DNA from: Lamprobacter modestohalophilus
GTDB taxonomy: Bacteria; Pseudomonadota; Gammaproteobacteria; Chromatiales; Chromatiaceae
NCBI RefSeq assembly: GCF_016583905.1
Contig: NZ_NRRY01000019.1
Location: 78,547-142,546, forward strand
Reading direction: 5' to 3'
DNA: 64,000 nucleotides
In this document: one piece after another, positions 51,885-61,452 of the stretch
How the letters are laid out: the number at the start of each line of letters is the position of its first letter
How positions within the stretch are numbered: position 1 is the stretch's first letter
Position numbers and translations under genes: made by a program
The notes under the pieces: generated by a model
The model's input: only the letters and a program-made list of their open reading frames with translations
Told to the model about the DNA's origin: nothing
Databases searched by the model: none

Positions 51885-54800
51885 TCAGGCGGCGATGGCC
51901 AGCGCCTCGCGCTCGATCTGCTGACCTGAGATCCGGTGGCGCTCCATCAGATCCTCCGGCGAGCCGGAGCGCGGCTCGCCGCTGACGCCGAGCTGGAACA
52001 CCCGACCGAGCCGACCCACCTGCGCCGCGACCGCATCGCCGAGTCCGCCGTCGCGATGATGATCCTCGATCACCAGCAGGGTCCCGGTCTCCTCGGCGGC
52101 CCGCTGTAGGGTCTCCACGTCGAGCGGCTTGACCGAATAGGCATCGATCACCCGCGTGCACACCCCCTGCTCGCGCAGGCGCGTGCTGGCCTCCAGCGCG
52201 GTGTGAACGGTGATGCCCGCGGCCACCAGCGTGAGCCGGTCCTGGGTCGATTCGGCCAGGGTCTTGCTGCCGCCGATCTCGAAGCGCTCGTCCGATTGAT
52301 AAAGCACCGGCGTCTTGCCACGCGTGGTACGCAGATAGACGATGCCCTCGTGCTCGAGCCCGGTCTCGGTCAAGCGCTCAGCACTGACCGCATCGGCGGG
52401 ATAGAGCACCGTGGTTCCGTTGAGGGCGCGGAACATCGCCATATCCTCGAGCCCCATCTGCGAGGGTCCGTCCTCGCCGATCGAGATGCCGGCATGGCTG
52501 CCACAGATCAGCATGCGCGGTTGTTGCGAATGGGCCGCCATGCGGATGATGTCGTGCGCCCGCGTCAGGAAGGCCGCAAAGGTGGCGACGCAAGACCGCT
52601 TGCCGCTGGCGGAGAGACCGAGCGCCGCCCCGAGCATGTTCTGCTCAGCGATCTGCGCCTCGATGAAGCGCTCAGGATAGGTCTTGGCAAACTCCTGGGT
52701 CTTGGTCGAGTTCTTCACGTCGCCATCGAGCACCACAAGATCCGGGAACCGGCTGCCGAGCTTCTGCAGTGCAGCGCCGAAGGCGGCGCGGGTCGCGACC
52801 TCCTCACCGAGCTCATACTCGACCTTGAGCGGCAGGCCGCTCTCTTGTTGCGCGCGCTCCGAGGCGACCTGGGCCATGGTCGCAACCGTCGGCTCAGCAC
52901 TCGGCACCCGGCGCGGCTCCACCAATAGCCGCAGGTCGGGCTCGTTGATCTCAGCGAGCGCCTCTGCCAGCTGATCCTCATCCAGGGCCTTGCCGTGCCA
53001 GCCTTCGGCGCCTTCGAGGAACGAGATGCCCTTGCCCTTGACGGTGCGGGCGATGATCGCCGTCGGCCCCGGCTGGCGAGCGGTCTTCAGCGCTGGCAGG
53101 ATGGCGCCGAAATCGTGCCCATCGATCTCCAGCGTGCGCCAGCCGAAGGCGCGGAAGCGTCCGGCCAGCACCGAGGTGTCATGACCATAAGGGGCAGGAC
53201 CGCTTTGCTCCAGGCCGTTGGCATCGACGATGGCAACGATCTGCTCCAGGCGCTGGTCAGCCGCGAACTGGGCGGCCTCCCAGACCGAGCCCTCCGAGCA
53301 CTCACCGTCGCCGAGCAGGCAGAACAGACGCGCACTAATGCCGTCCAGCCGGTCCGCCAAGGCCATGCCATTGACCGCGGAAAGACCCTGGCCCAAGGAG
53401 CCGGTCGCAACCGGAATCCAAGGGTTGCGCGGCGTCGGATGGCCCTCGAGGTCACTGTCGATCTGCCGCAGGGTCAGTGGATCGGTCTCGATGGCGCCGG
53501 CCTCCGACAGCGCTGCCCAGAGGATGGGCGCCGCATGACCCTTGGAGAGCAGGAAGCGATCCTGATCGCGGGCACCGGGCGCGCTCGGGTCCCAGCGCAT
53601 CTCGTGGAAGAACAGGGCGGTGACCAGATCAGCGCAAGACAGCGCCGAGGTCGCATGGCCCGAGCCGGCGCGACTGGTCATGCGCAGCACCTCAGCACGC
53701 AGCCGGCTCGCCTCACCCACCAAGGGCGTCGCGCGCTCGGCCTCCTCTATGGACTCCTGCCTGTGCTCGATGCGCTCGGCGAGCCGTTGCATCAGCTGAT
53801 CATAGGGGTCGATGAACTTCTGCACGCCTTCGGCCACCAGCTGATGGGTGATGGCATCGAAGTCGATCTCAAGCTTACGCTGCAGGCGCTCGAGCAGCTC
53901 CGCCGCCTCGCTCATGCTGCCTGCGGCCGAGACCTCGATCCAGCCGTGGTCGTCGAAGGCATCCGCGGTCGCCTCCGGCATGGTCGAGATGGTCTCTGGC
54001 AGGATCAGCGACTCGACGTAATGGGTGTCCGACAGGCTTGGGTCTTTGGTGCCGGTGCTGGCCCAGACCAGCCGTTGCGGACGCGCGCCGGCCTTGGCCA
54101 GCCGCTGCCAGCGCTCGCTCTCGCCGACCTCGCGATAACGCGCATAGGCCAGCTGGGCGTTGGCAACCGCAGTGCGTCCAAGCAAGGATTCGGCCTCGGT
54201 GACGATGCGCTCATCGACCTGCGGGTCGATGCGCTGGCGCAGCTCGCGGTCGACGGCGGTGTCGATCCGGCTCAGGAAGAAGCTGGCCACCGAGGCGACG
54301 TTGTGGAGATCCTTGCCGTCGCGCAGCCGCTGTTCCATCGCACGCAGGTAGGTTTGCAGGGTCTGCTCGTAGGCATCGCGCCCGAACAGCAGGGTGATAT
54401 TGACGTTGATCCCCTCGACCAATAGGGTCTCGACCGCATGCAGACCCTGCGGCGTGCCCGGCACCTTGATGAACAGGTTCGGGCGACCGACTCGGTCCCA
54501 CAGGTCGCGCGCCTGGCGCAGCGTCGCGACCGGGTCGTAGGCCAGGTGCGGCGAGACCTCGAGACTGACGAAGCCATCGAGTCCGTCGGTTGCCTCATGG
54601 ATCGGCATCAATAGGTCGCAGGCATCACGGACATCGTCGGTGGCCAGCTGCTCGTAGACCGCCTCGGCGGCCACCGAGCCGTCGCGCGCAAGGGTCTCGA
54701 CCGCAATCCCGATGCGATCGTCATAGCTCGGCGAGTCCGCCATGGCCTTGCGGAAGATGGCTGGATTGGAGGTGATCCCGGACAGGCCCTGCTCGCGGAT

Positions 54801-54902
54801 GCGCGATTCGAGCTGGCCGTTGTCGAGCATGTCGCGTGACAGGCTATCGAGCCAGAAGCGCTGGCCGTGATCGTTGAGCTTGGCGAGTTGCTGATTCGGC
54901 AT
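51885..54902 (-). CDS. tal-tkt: Transaldolase-transketolase fusion
   Basis: 1005 residues. The N-terminal transaldolase (about 1-375) has GLSGITSNPAIFRKAMADS, the Schiff-base Lys segment PNLFIKVPGTPQGLHA and GINVNITLLFGRDAYEQTL. Transketolase (about 400-1000) has TSRAGSGHATSALSCADL, the TPP motif LLGDGECSEGSVWEAAQFA to VDANGLEQS, FIEAQIAEQNMLGAALGL and VIEDHHRDGGLGDAVAAQVG. It would carry out both non-oxidative pentose-phosphate steps on one polypeptide. Tal-tkt fusions are known in some bacteria. It is separated from ppsA by the coiled-coil gene. Confidence 0.95.
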   Translation of the reverse strand: MPNQQLAKLNDHGQRFWLDSLSRDMLDNGQLESRIREQGLSGITSNPAIFRKAMADSPSYDDRIGIAVETLARDGSVAAEAVYEQLATDDVRDACDLLMPIHEATDGLDGFVSLEVSPHLAYDPVATLRQARDLWDRVGRPNLFIKVPGTPQGLHAVETLLVEGINVNITLLFGRDAYEQTLQTYLRAMEQRLRDGKDLHNVASVASFFLSRIDTAVDRELRQRIDPQVDERIVTEAESLLGRTAVANAQLAYARYREVGESERWQRLAKAGARPQRLVWASTGTKDPSLSDTHYVESLILPETISTMPEATADAFDDHGWIEVSAAGSMSEAAELLERLQRKLEIDFDAITHQLVAEGVQKFIDPYDQLMQRLAERIEHRQESIEEAERATPLVGEASRLRAEVLRMTSRAGSGHATSALSCADLVTALFFHEMRWDPSAPGARDQDRFLLSKGHAAPILWAALSEAGAIETDPLTLRQIDSDLEGHPTPRNPWIPVATGSLGQGLSAVNGMALADRLDGISARLFCLLGDGECSEGSVWEAAQFAADQRLEQIVAIVDANGLEQSGPAPYGHDTSVLAGRFRAFGWRTLEIDGHDFGAILPALKTARQPGPTAIIARTVKGKGISFLEGAEGWHGKALDEDQLAEALAEINEPDLRLLVEPRRVPSAEPTVATMAQVASERAQQESGLPLKVEYELGEEVATRAAFGAALQKLGSRFPDLVVLDGDVKNSTKTQEFAKTYPERFIEAQIAEQNMLGAALGLSASGKRSCVATFAAFLTRAHDIIRMAAHSQQPRMLICGSHAGISIGEDGPSQMGLEDMAMFRALNGTTVLYPADAVSAERLTETGLEHEGIVYLRTTRGKTPVLYQSDERFEIGGSKTLAESTQDRLTLVAAGITVHTALEASTRLREQGVCTRVIDAYSVKPLDVETLQRAAEETGTLLVIEDHHRDGGLGDAVAAQVGRLGRVFQLGVSGEPRSGSPEDLMERHRISGQQIEREALAIAA

Positions 54903-54940
54903 GACGGAATCTCCTCAATGATTGGCATAGAGTGTCGCGC

Positions 54941-55126
54941 TTAAGTGTCGCGCTTCTTGATCACACCGCAGGCGATGCGTGGTCCGGCCGCGCCCGACGG
55001 CTGCGAGTTGTAATCGTCGGCGCCCTTGTGGATCACCAGGGCGGCGCCGTCGCGATCAAAGAGCTGCTTGTCCATGTCTGAGACGCAGGTCATCACCTCG
55101 ATCTCGAGCCGACCGTTGCTGCTCAT
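54941..55126 (-). pseudogene. sodC: sodC 3' fragment (Cu/Zn superoxide dismutase C-terminus)
   Basis: About 61 codons. The last third matches SodC: LFDRDGAALVIHKGADDYNS and QPSGAAGPRIACGVI with the distal Cys and the active-site Arg. The N-terminal copper and zinc ligands are missing and the preceding sequence has no homology. It lies 38 bp upstream of tal-tkt on the same strand. Confidence 0.82.
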
Positions 55127-55130
55127 CAGC

Positions 55131-55170
55131 CGCCTTTGCGGTAGCAACCCCGCCTTTCCGGTAGCAACCG
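55131..55170. repeat. 20-bp direct duplication next to the sodC remnant
   Basis: Two copies of cgcctttgcggtagcaaccc (18 of 20 identical) at the 5' edge of the sodC fragment. They may mark the rearrangement boundary. Confidence 0.88.
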
Positions 55171-55539
55171 GCAGCACAAACTGAACGCAAACTTGATACC
55201 AGAACCAATCTCCCCCCGAGATTTAACAGGTTCCTTGCCTGTCCAGAGCGCAACCAGCCCCTCAACCATTGCCGATATCCACCATTGACGGGTTGTATTG
55301 ACCCACGACTGATCAGCCACGTCAGCCTCAACGAGCTTCAAATCCAGATCCAACCTCATCCAACCTTGTGGCCATGAGCTGGCCCGCTTGTTGCTGATCA
55401 CTGGAGCAGGTCTTGGTTGCGAGAGGTTGTTCACGATGGAAGGCTTCACACCCGTCCTGTCAACGATCGGCGGCTCCTGGTCGGCGCCGGACTATTCGGC
55501 ATCGGCTGGGGTCTGGTCGGGGTCTGGTCGGTCTCTGTC

Positions 55540-56185
55540 CCGGCCCGGCCATGACCGCCCTGGTGAGCGGCCATCCCGAGGCGTTGATCTCCATGTCAAC
55601 GCCCTCGCCTTACTGCTCGGCCGTACCGCGATGCCTGGCCATCGACCCGCGGTCCATGTGCTCGCTCAGGAGGTCGATTACTGGAAGCAGGCCGCATCGG
55701 ACGCGACTCCGGCTCCGGCTCCGATCCCCGACGATCGCACCGGCGAGGTCTGGGCTTCTCCACCACCGCCAAAGCTGCATCGACATCACGACGGCGACCG
55801 CATCAGGCTCGGCGCCACCGAGATCACCTGCATCGCCACACCAGGCCACTCGCCAGGTGGGGCCTGCTACCAGCTGCCCGGCCAGCTGTTCACCGGCGAT
55901 ACACTGTTCGTCTACGGCTGTGGCCGCTGTGATCTGCCGGGCGGTGATCCGGAGCAGATGTTTCAGTCCTTGCAGCGGCTGAAGGCCGAGATCCCCGACG
56001 AGACGACCCTGTTGCCCGGCCATCACTATGCCGCTGCAACGACCTCGACCATGGGCGAGCAGCGTCGCGCCAATCCGTTCCTGCACTTCAACGATGCCGA
56101 GGCCTTCTGCGCCTTCCGCGCCGAGCACAACAACCATCGGCATCCGCCCTACCGGCCGGGGCCGCGTGGCCGGGGAGCCTGGTGA
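55540..56185 (+). pseudogene. MBL-fold hydrolase, frameshifted and lacking the HxHxDH motif
   Basis: The C-terminal two thirds of a glyoxalase-II-like metallo-beta-lactamase fold protein are clear: CIATPGHSPGGACYQLPGQL, FTGDTLFVYGCGRCDLPGGD, LLPGHHYAAATTSTMGEQRR and NPFLHF. Near 55585 the frame changes: TALVSGHPEA in one frame continues as DLHVNALALLLGRTAMPG in the next. The metal-binding HxHxDH is not found in any frame upstream, so the product is probably inactive. Confidence 0.75.
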
Positions 56186-56213
56186 GGCCGACACATTCAG
56201 ACAGTCATCTGGC

Positions 56214-56534
56214 CTACAACAGCCATTCCTGCGCGCGCTTCAGTGAGGCGTGGTGCATTGCGATAGGGAGCTGTTGGAGAAGATGCTGGTCGTCCGTGAA
56301 GACCAAGATCCGCACCCCGCGGCGAGAGAAGCGTTCATCGAGCAGCCACAGAAGGGCGAGCCCCGAAGCGAAGCTCTGCTCGACCCCCGTCAGATCGATG
56401 ACACAGGTGCGCAAGTCCTGCGGTGTCTCCCGGAGCAGATCAGTCATGCTTTGCGTCAAACTCAGATCGAGACGTCCATGCACGGTCAGATCAAGGCGTT
56501 CTTCGGCGGCGATAAACGCGGTTTCCAGTGGCAT
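56214..56534 (-). CDS. STAS-domain protein (anti-anti-sigma-like)
   Basis: 106 residues. LDLTVHGRLDLSLTQSMTDL, CVIDLTGVEQSFASGLALLW and LLDERFSRRGVRILVFTDDQ follow the STAS fold, where the Ser after VEQSFAS would be the phosphorylation site of a switch protein. Such proteins act as partners of anti-sigma or switch kinases. None is adjacent. Its 3' end converges on the MBL remnant. Confidence 0.82.
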   Translation of the reverse strand: MPLETAFIAAEERLDLTVHGRLDLSLTQSMTDLLRETPQDLRTCVIDLTGVEQSFASGLALLWLLDERFSRRGVRILVFTDDQHLLQQLPIAMHHASLKRAQEWLL

Positions 56535-56759
56535 AAGATTTCATCCTTCAAAGATCAGAGATCGCTGTCAGTTTCGGATTTCTCCAAACGGTGCAAGGAT
56601 TGTGCAAGATGCCGAGGGTAGAACAACATCCGGGCAAATACTGAAGCTAGAACAGGGAAGAGCGACTAAGCCGCAGCAAGGCGCGCCGCCGAGCCGCAGC
56701 AAGGCGCGCCAACGCGCCGCCGAGTCGCCGAGCCGCCGAAAAGGCAATCATCGAGGGAG
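56535..56759. other. Intergenic region STAS / DUF2269
   Basis: Divergent gap of 225 bp. A degenerate repeat of gccgcagcaaggcgcgcc occurs at about 56672-56712. No gene seen. Confidence 0.45.
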
Positions 56760-57347
56760 ATGGTCTTGCTCTATGCCGTCCTGAAAGCCATCCATCTATT
56801 TGGCGTCGTGCTACTGGTCGGCAATGTCATCGTGACCCTGGTCTGGAAGCTGGGTGCCGACCGCACCGGTGAGCCGTCGGTGATCGCCTTTGGCCAGCGT
56901 CTGGTGACCTTGACCGACTGGTGGTTCACGCTCGGCGGTGTGGTGCTGATCCTGATTGGGGGCTACGGCGCGGCATGGGTCGCGGGGCTCGATCCCTTCG
57001 GCGTGCATTGGCTGGTCTGGGGTCAGATCCTGTTTGGCTTCTCGGGACTGCTCTGGGCGCTGATCCTGATCCCAGCGCAGATCCGCCAAGCGCGCCAGGC
57101 CATCAGCTTCGAGGCCACTGGCGTGATCCCAACAAAGTACTGGCGTGATGCCCAACGCTGGACCTGGTGGGGGATCTTGTCCATCGTGCCGTTGCTGGGT
57201 GCAATCTGGATCATGATTGCAAAACCCACGGAAGCGCCCGCCGAGCCCGCGGGTCGGCTCAATCGCGACAAGCAGGAGCAGATTCCACGAGCCTGGACGG
57301 TGAGCACCAAGGCGCAACTGAGGCTTACCCGACGAGCATCCACTTGA
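56760..57347 (+). CDS. DUF2269-family integral membrane protein
   Basis: 195 residues with four predicted membrane helices (LKAIHLFGVVLLVGNVIVTL, FTLGGVVLILIGGYGAAWVA, WLVWGQILFGFSGLLWALIL, WTWWGILSIVPLLGAIWIMI). LVTLTDWWFTLGGV and IPAQIRQARQA fit DUF2269 membrane proteins, which are uncharacterised. GAGGGAGATGG places the start. The C-terminal ~30 residues are hydrophilic and variable. Confidence 0.82.
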   Translation: MVLLYAVLKAIHLFGVVLLVGNVIVTLVWKLGADRTGEPSVIAFGQRLVTLTDWWFTLGGVVLILIGGYGAAWVAGLDPFGVHWLVWGQILFGFSGLLWALILIPAQIRQARQAISFEATGVIPTKYWRDAQRWTWWGILSIVPLLGAIWIMIAKPTEAPAEPAGRLNRDKQEQIPRAWTVSTKAQLRLTRRAST

Positions 57348-57401
57348 ATGAGAGCCCCATGAGCTAGAGCCATCGCACCTGATATCCAGATACTTGATCC
57401 A

Positions 57402-57420
57402 CGCTAGTTGTAAGCTAGCG
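57402..57420. promoter_or_regulatory. Small hairpin upstream of the SpoIIAA-like gene
   Basis: CGCTAG-TTGTAAG-CTAGCG, a perfect 6-bp stem in the 160-bp gap. No T-run follows, so it is an operator or leader hairpin at best. Confidence 0.25.
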
Positions 57421-57507
57421 CCATATCTGAGTCTGGCAATCACGGCTAATGGCTATAGAGCCACTCACACTTGAGCCAGAGCCACTAACCTGATAGGTCG
57501 CAACACC

Positions 57508-57876
57508 ATGATCGACGTCCACGAACAACCGAACAGCAACATTGTCGAGATGACGGTCTCCGGCTCCATCACGGCGCAGGAGTTCGACAACGCGCTCGCG
57601 ACCATGACAGGCGCCATCAAGCGCCATGGCCGCATCCGTCTACTCGAGAACATCGGCGAGCTGGAGACGCCACCCATTCCCTGGAACAAGCTCTGGGATG
57701 ACGTCAAATTCAGCTTCGAGCACCTGAGTGATATCACCCATGTCGCCGTGGTGGCCGATCAGGGCTGGATTGGCGCCTACGTCAACATGCTGAATCCGAT
57801 GATGAAGGCCGAGCTCAAGCACTTCAAACGCCCCGAGCTGGAGGTCGCTCGGAGCTGGCTGGCCCAGGCGGTCTAG
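57508..57876 (+). CDS. SpoIIAA-like STAS protein
   Basis: 122 residues of the SpoIIAA-like/STAS family. NIVEMTVSGSITAQEFDNAL, RIRLLENIGELETPPIPWNK, FEHLSDITHVAVVADQGWIG and FKRPELEVARSWLAQAV give the typical alternating fold. Many such proteins are stress-linked in proteobacteria. The stop codon lies inside a 14-bp tandem repeat. With the STAS gene at 56.2 kb it makes two STAS-type proteins around a membrane protein. Confidence 0.85.
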   Translation: MIDVHEQPNSNIVEMTVSGSITAQEFDNALATMTGAIKRHGRIRLLENIGELETPPIPWNKLWDDVKFSFEHLSDITHVAVVADQGWIGAYVNMLNPMMKAELKHFKRPELEVARSWLAQAV

Positions 57877-57914
57877 TCATTCAGGGCTAGTCATTCAGGG
57901 CTAGTCGTTCAGAG
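57873..57914. repeat. 14-bp tandem repeat starting in a stop codon
   Basis: Three copies of ctagtcattcaggg (the third with two changes). The first copy contains the TAG stop of the SpoIIAA-like gene. Confidence 0.92.
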
Positions 57915-57973
57915 ATGGCGTCCCCTGACAGGGAGGCGCATCGACAAGGTAGGGACTCAGCGGTGCAAACACT

Positions 57974-60900
57974 CTAAACCTCCCTGACACTTTCAAAGAT
58001 CTCGCGGGCCAAGTGCTCACGCGCCGCAGAGCGAAACGCGGTATCCGTCATCACGCGATTGAAGATCTCCTCGTTGCCCTCCATGCGCGCAATGAACAGT
58101 TCGTCGAGGGTGCGATCCAGATAGGCGGCGAAGTTGGTGAAGTTGTTGGCGCGGGCGGCCTCGCTGATGGTTTCGTTCATCTCCGCGGAGGCGCGTATCT
58201 GATCGAAGAACAGCTGATCGGCCTCGTTGAAGTCGGTGCCGAAGCGCTCGTTGAGGCGGTCGATCAGGCTCGACAGCGGCACGGCTTCATCTTTGATGCC
58301 GCCGGTCCCCACATCGGTTGGCCCCTTCAATGGATAGGCCGCCCCCTCCCCCAGATCGATCGAGCCCTCGGTCATCTGCTGCAGACGGAAGAAGCGCAGC
58401 GCCACCTCGTCATCCAGCACGAAGGCTTGGCCGTCTCCGCGCGCTGGGAGCTTGGCGAGCAGATTCCTGACGAACGCATACAGCCGTTCGAGGTCGCTGT
58501 CTTGGTAAGGGATGATCTGTGACAGAAAGGCGTAGAGGTTGCGGTAGGCCGTCAATTGGCCGCGGAACTGCTCGCGGTCTTCGTCCTCCCGATCCTGGAA
58601 GCGTTGCACCACCGCATCGAGCACGGCATGCATCGCCTGATGGTCGCGCGCTGAGTGATCGCGCTTGGGCCGATACCAAATCGCGGCGAAGGCGCTGACA
58701 TCCGCTGCCGTGAAGATGGCCCACTCGAGCAGTCGGTGTTGCAGCTCGGAGAGACGGTGCGGATCGGCATTCTCGCCAATCGGTGTCGTCTCGTAGTAAG
58801 GCTTGAAGGCGCGATAGATGTCATCCTCCTGGTTGATGAAATCGAGCACGAAGGTGCGCGACTTGCCAGGCGCGATGCGATTGAGTCGGGACAGGGTCTG
58901 CACGGCTTGCACGCCGGACAAGCGCTTGACCACATACATCGTCTGCAGCAGCGGCTGATCGAAGCCGGTCTGGTACTTCTCGGCGACCAGCAGCACCCGG
59001 TAATCGTCGCGCTCGAAGGTCTCTGGCAGCTCGCGTTCGGCGAGTCCGTCGTTCATCGCCACTTCGGTATAGGACGCGCCAGGATCGTCCGGGTCCTCGA
59101 CCGTGCCGGAAAAGGCCACCAGCGAGCGAATGCCGCTGTAACCCTGATCCTGGATGTAGCGATCAAAGGCGCGCTTGTATCGCACCGCGGCCAGGCGCGA
59201 GCCGGTCACGACCATCGCCTTGGCGCGCCCGCCGAGCTCGTGCAGCACGAAACGCCGGAAATGCTCGACGATCACCGTGACGATCTGCGCGATGTTGACC
59301 GGATGCAGCTCCAAAAAGCCCGAGAGCGCCTTGGCGGCCTTGCGGCGCGGGACCTCGGGATCATCCTCGATCTGCTTGATCAGGCCATAGAAGCGCTGGT
59401 AGTTGGTGTAGTGAGCGAGCACATCGAGGATGAAACCCTCTTCGATGGCTTGGCGCATGCTGTATTCGTGGAAGGGTGGCGAACCGCTGGGGCCAGGCTC
59501 ATCGAACAGGGCGAGGGTCTTGAACTTGGGCGTCGCGGTGAACGCGAAGAAGCTCAGGTTCGGCTGCCGGCCGCGTTTCAGCGCCTCGCGCTGGCTGGCG
59601 ATCTTGGCCTCATTGGAGAGGTCGTCGTCTTCCCCCTCCTCGGCCTCTTCATCGAGAAACTGGGCGGCAATGACGGCCTCGATCCCATCCTTGTTGAGCA
59701 GGCCCTTGAGCGCGACAGCGGTCTCGCCGCTCTGCGACGAATGCGCCTCATCGACGATGACCGCAAAGCGCTTGCCGGCGGTGTCGATCTGCACGCCGAC
59801 CCCTTGCTTCTCGAGCGTTGAGAGTGCCTGCGCGATGAAGGGAAACTTCTGGATGGTGGTGATGACGATGGGCGTACCTTGAGACAGGGCGCGCGCGAGC
59901 TGTTGGCTGTCCTCGTCGATCTTCTCGACCACGCCCGTCTTGTGCTCGAACTGGTAGATGGTCGCCTGCAATTGCTGATCGAGCACCAGGCGGTCGGTGA
60001 CCACCACGACCGAGTGGAAGACCTTCTCATCCTGCGCATCGTGCAGGGTGGCGAGACGATGCGCCAGCCAGGCGATGGTGTTGGACTTGCCGGAGCCGGC
60101 CGAGTGCTTGATCAGGTAGTTGTGGCCTGAGCCATGGGCCTTGGCATGGGCAACCAGCGTGCGCACCGCGTCGCGCTGCTGATAGCGCGGAAAGATCAGG
60201 GTCTCCTTGCGCAAGGTGCGGGTGCCCTTGTCGGTCTTGATCGGCGTCTCCTTGACTTCCAGGTGCATGAAGCGCTGCAGGATCTCGAGCAGGCTATCGG
60301 CGTGCAGCACCTCGTCCCAGAGGTAGTGCGTCTTCCAGTGGCCCTCCACCGGCGGGTTGCCGGCACCCTGCGCATGACCGCGGTTGAAGGGCAGGAAGTG
60401 CGTGTCCTTGCCGTTGAGCCGGGTCGTCATCCAGACCTCGTCTGGGTCAACCGCGAAATGCACCAGGGCGCGCTTCTTGAACGCGAACAGCAGATCGCGC
60501 GCATCGCGCTCCTGCTGGTATTGCCGGATTGCATCGGCGGCGCGCTGGCCGGTCAGCGGATTCTTCAGCTCAGCGGTGGCGACCGGGAGACCGTTGACGG
60601 CGAGGGTCAGGTCGATGATGCAGCGGCGATGCTGGCCGTCGGGCCGCTTCAGCACTGAGGTAAAGCCGAGTTGGCGCGTGATGGTCAGCCGGTTCTTGGC
60701 ATACTGCGCCGCCGCCTCCGGGTTCATGCGCGTGTTGGGTTGGAAATAGGCCATGCGTAAGGTCTTGCCGTAGCACTTGAAGCCGTGGCGCAGGACGTGC
60801 AGCGTGCCTTTGAGGTCAAGCTCCTTGCTCAGGCTGGAGAGGATGGTGGTGGCGGTCTTTGGGCCGAGCAGTGCCTCCAGCGCTGTCCACTTAGACGGTT

Positions 60901-61048
60901 GGCTGTCTTGCAGGAAGCCGGTGACGTCTTCAGGAAAAAGAGCGAGGGTTTCATCGTAGGCGCTGTGGCTGCGAGCCACATAGCCGCCAGAGCCAGTCAG
61001 CTCGGCCTCGATGGCGTTCTCGAAATCGCGTTCGCTGTGGCTGGCCAT
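57974..61048 (-). CDS. hsdR: Type I restriction enzyme subunit R
   Basis: The motor and nuclease subunit of a type I restriction-modification system, 1024 residues. The N-terminal endonuclease domain has IIDLTLAVNGLPVATAELKN (D...ExK). The SF2 helicase has Walker A HSAGSGKSNTIAWLAHRL, DEAH box VIVDEAHSSQSG, SAT-like FFAFTATPKF and VAEKYQTGFDQPLLQTMYVV. The C-terminal helical part binds the core. hsdS lies 2 kb upstream on the same strand with toxin-antitoxin genes between them. hsdM must lie beyond the window if present. Confidence 0.96.
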   Translation of the reverse strand: MASHSERDFENAIEAELTGSGGYVARSHSAYDETLALFPEDVTGFLQDSQPSKWTALEALLGPKTATTILSSLSKELDLKGTLHVLRHGFKCYGKTLRMAYFQPNTRMNPEAAAQYAKNRLTITRQLGFTSVLKRPDGQHRRCIIDLTLAVNGLPVATAELKNPLTGQRAADAIRQYQQERDARDLLFAFKKRALVHFAVDPDEVWMTTRLNGKDTHFLPFNRGHAQGAGNPPVEGHWKTHYLWDEVLHADSLLEILQRFMHLEVKETPIKTDKGTRTLRKETLIFPRYQQRDAVRTLVAHAKAHGSGHNYLIKHSAGSGKSNTIAWLAHRLATLHDAQDEKVFHSVVVVTDRLVLDQQLQATIYQFEHKTGVVEKIDEDSQQLARALSQGTPIVITTIQKFPFIAQALSTLEKQGVGVQIDTAGKRFAVIVDEAHSSQSGETAVALKGLLNKDGIEAVIAAQFLDEEAEEGEDDDLSNEAKIASQREALKRGRQPNLSFFAFTATPKFKTLALFDEPGPSGSPPFHEYSMRQAIEEGFILDVLAHYTNYQRFYGLIKQIEDDPEVPRRKAAKALSGFLELHPVNIAQIVTVIVEHFRRFVLHELGGRAKAMVVTGSRLAAVRYKRAFDRYIQDQGYSGIRSLVAFSGTVEDPDDPGASYTEVAMNDGLAERELPETFERDDYRVLLVAEKYQTGFDQPLLQTMYVVKRLSGVQAVQTLSRLNRIAPGKSRTFVLDFINQEDDIYRAFKPYYETTPIGENADPHRLSELQHRLLEWAIFTAADVSAFAAIWYRPKRDHSARDHQAMHAVLDAVVQRFQDREDEDREQFRGQLTAYRNLYAFLSQIIPYQDSDLERLYAFVRNLLAKLPARGDGQAFVLDDEVALRFFRLQQMTEGSIDLGEGAAYPLKGPTDVGTGGIKDEAVPLSSLIDRLNERFGTDFNEADQLFFDQIRASAEMNETISEAARANNFTNFAAYLDRTLDELFIARMEGNEEIFNRVMTDTAFRSAAREHLAREIFESVREV

Positions 61049-61114
61049 GCCGGACCCTCGGATCGTCTTGTCAGAAACCGCCCTCAGCGCAAGAGCGCTT
61101 GCTGGGCGATAGAC

Positions 61115-61143
61115 TTGTTGCTATGTGATCGAACGATTACGAT
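61115..61143 (+). promoter_or_regulatory. Candidate promoter for the higB-higA pair
   Basis: TTGTTG, a 17-bp spacer and TACGAT, ending 6 bp before the ATG at 61150. The message would be leaderless or nearly so, as predicted for parDE. Confidence 0.5.
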
Positions 61144-61151
61144 AGTCACAT
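61123..61151. promoter_or_regulatory. Inverted repeat over the higB promoter
   Basis: ATGTGA (61123-61128) and TCACAT (61146-61151) flank a centre with further imperfect symmetry (tCG...CGa). It overlaps the -10 box and start codon, a natural place for autoregulation by the antitoxin. Confidence 0.5.
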
Positions 61152-61446
61152 GTTCAGGATCAAGCAAACGCCACAGTTTGCCGCTTGGCTGTCTGGAATA
61201 AAAGACGGCTTGACGCGGCGGCGTCTGGCAACGCGCCTGCGAAAAGCATCACTCGGCAACCTCGGCGACGTGAAGCCTGTCGGAAACGGCGTCTTTGAGA
61301 TGCGCGAATATTTTGGCCCTGGCTGGCGGCTCTACTACATTCAACGCGGGGCGACGCTGATCCTGATGCTGGGCGGTGGTGATAAATCGACGCAACAAGC
61401 TGACATCGCCAAAGCGATTGCTTTGGCATCCACGCTGGAGGATTAA
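61150..61446 (+). CDS. HigB/RelE-type addiction-module toxin
   Basis: 98 residues of the phage-related/addiction killer family (RelE superfamily): FRIKQTPQFAAWLSGIKDGL, RLRKASLGNLGDVKPVGNGV, FEMREYFGPGWRLYYIQRGA and LMLGGGDKSTQQADIAKAIA. The GPGWRLYY and GGDKSTQ..DI segments are typical. These toxins cut mRNA at the ribosome. Toxin precedes antitoxin (7-bp gap), the order used in this subfamily. Confidence 0.92.
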   Translation: MFRIKQTPQFAAWLSGIKDGLTRRRLATRLRKASLGNLGDVKPVGNGVFEMREYFGPGWRLYYIQRGATLILMLGGGDKSTQQADIAKAIALASTLED

Positions 61447-61452
61447 GACCTG

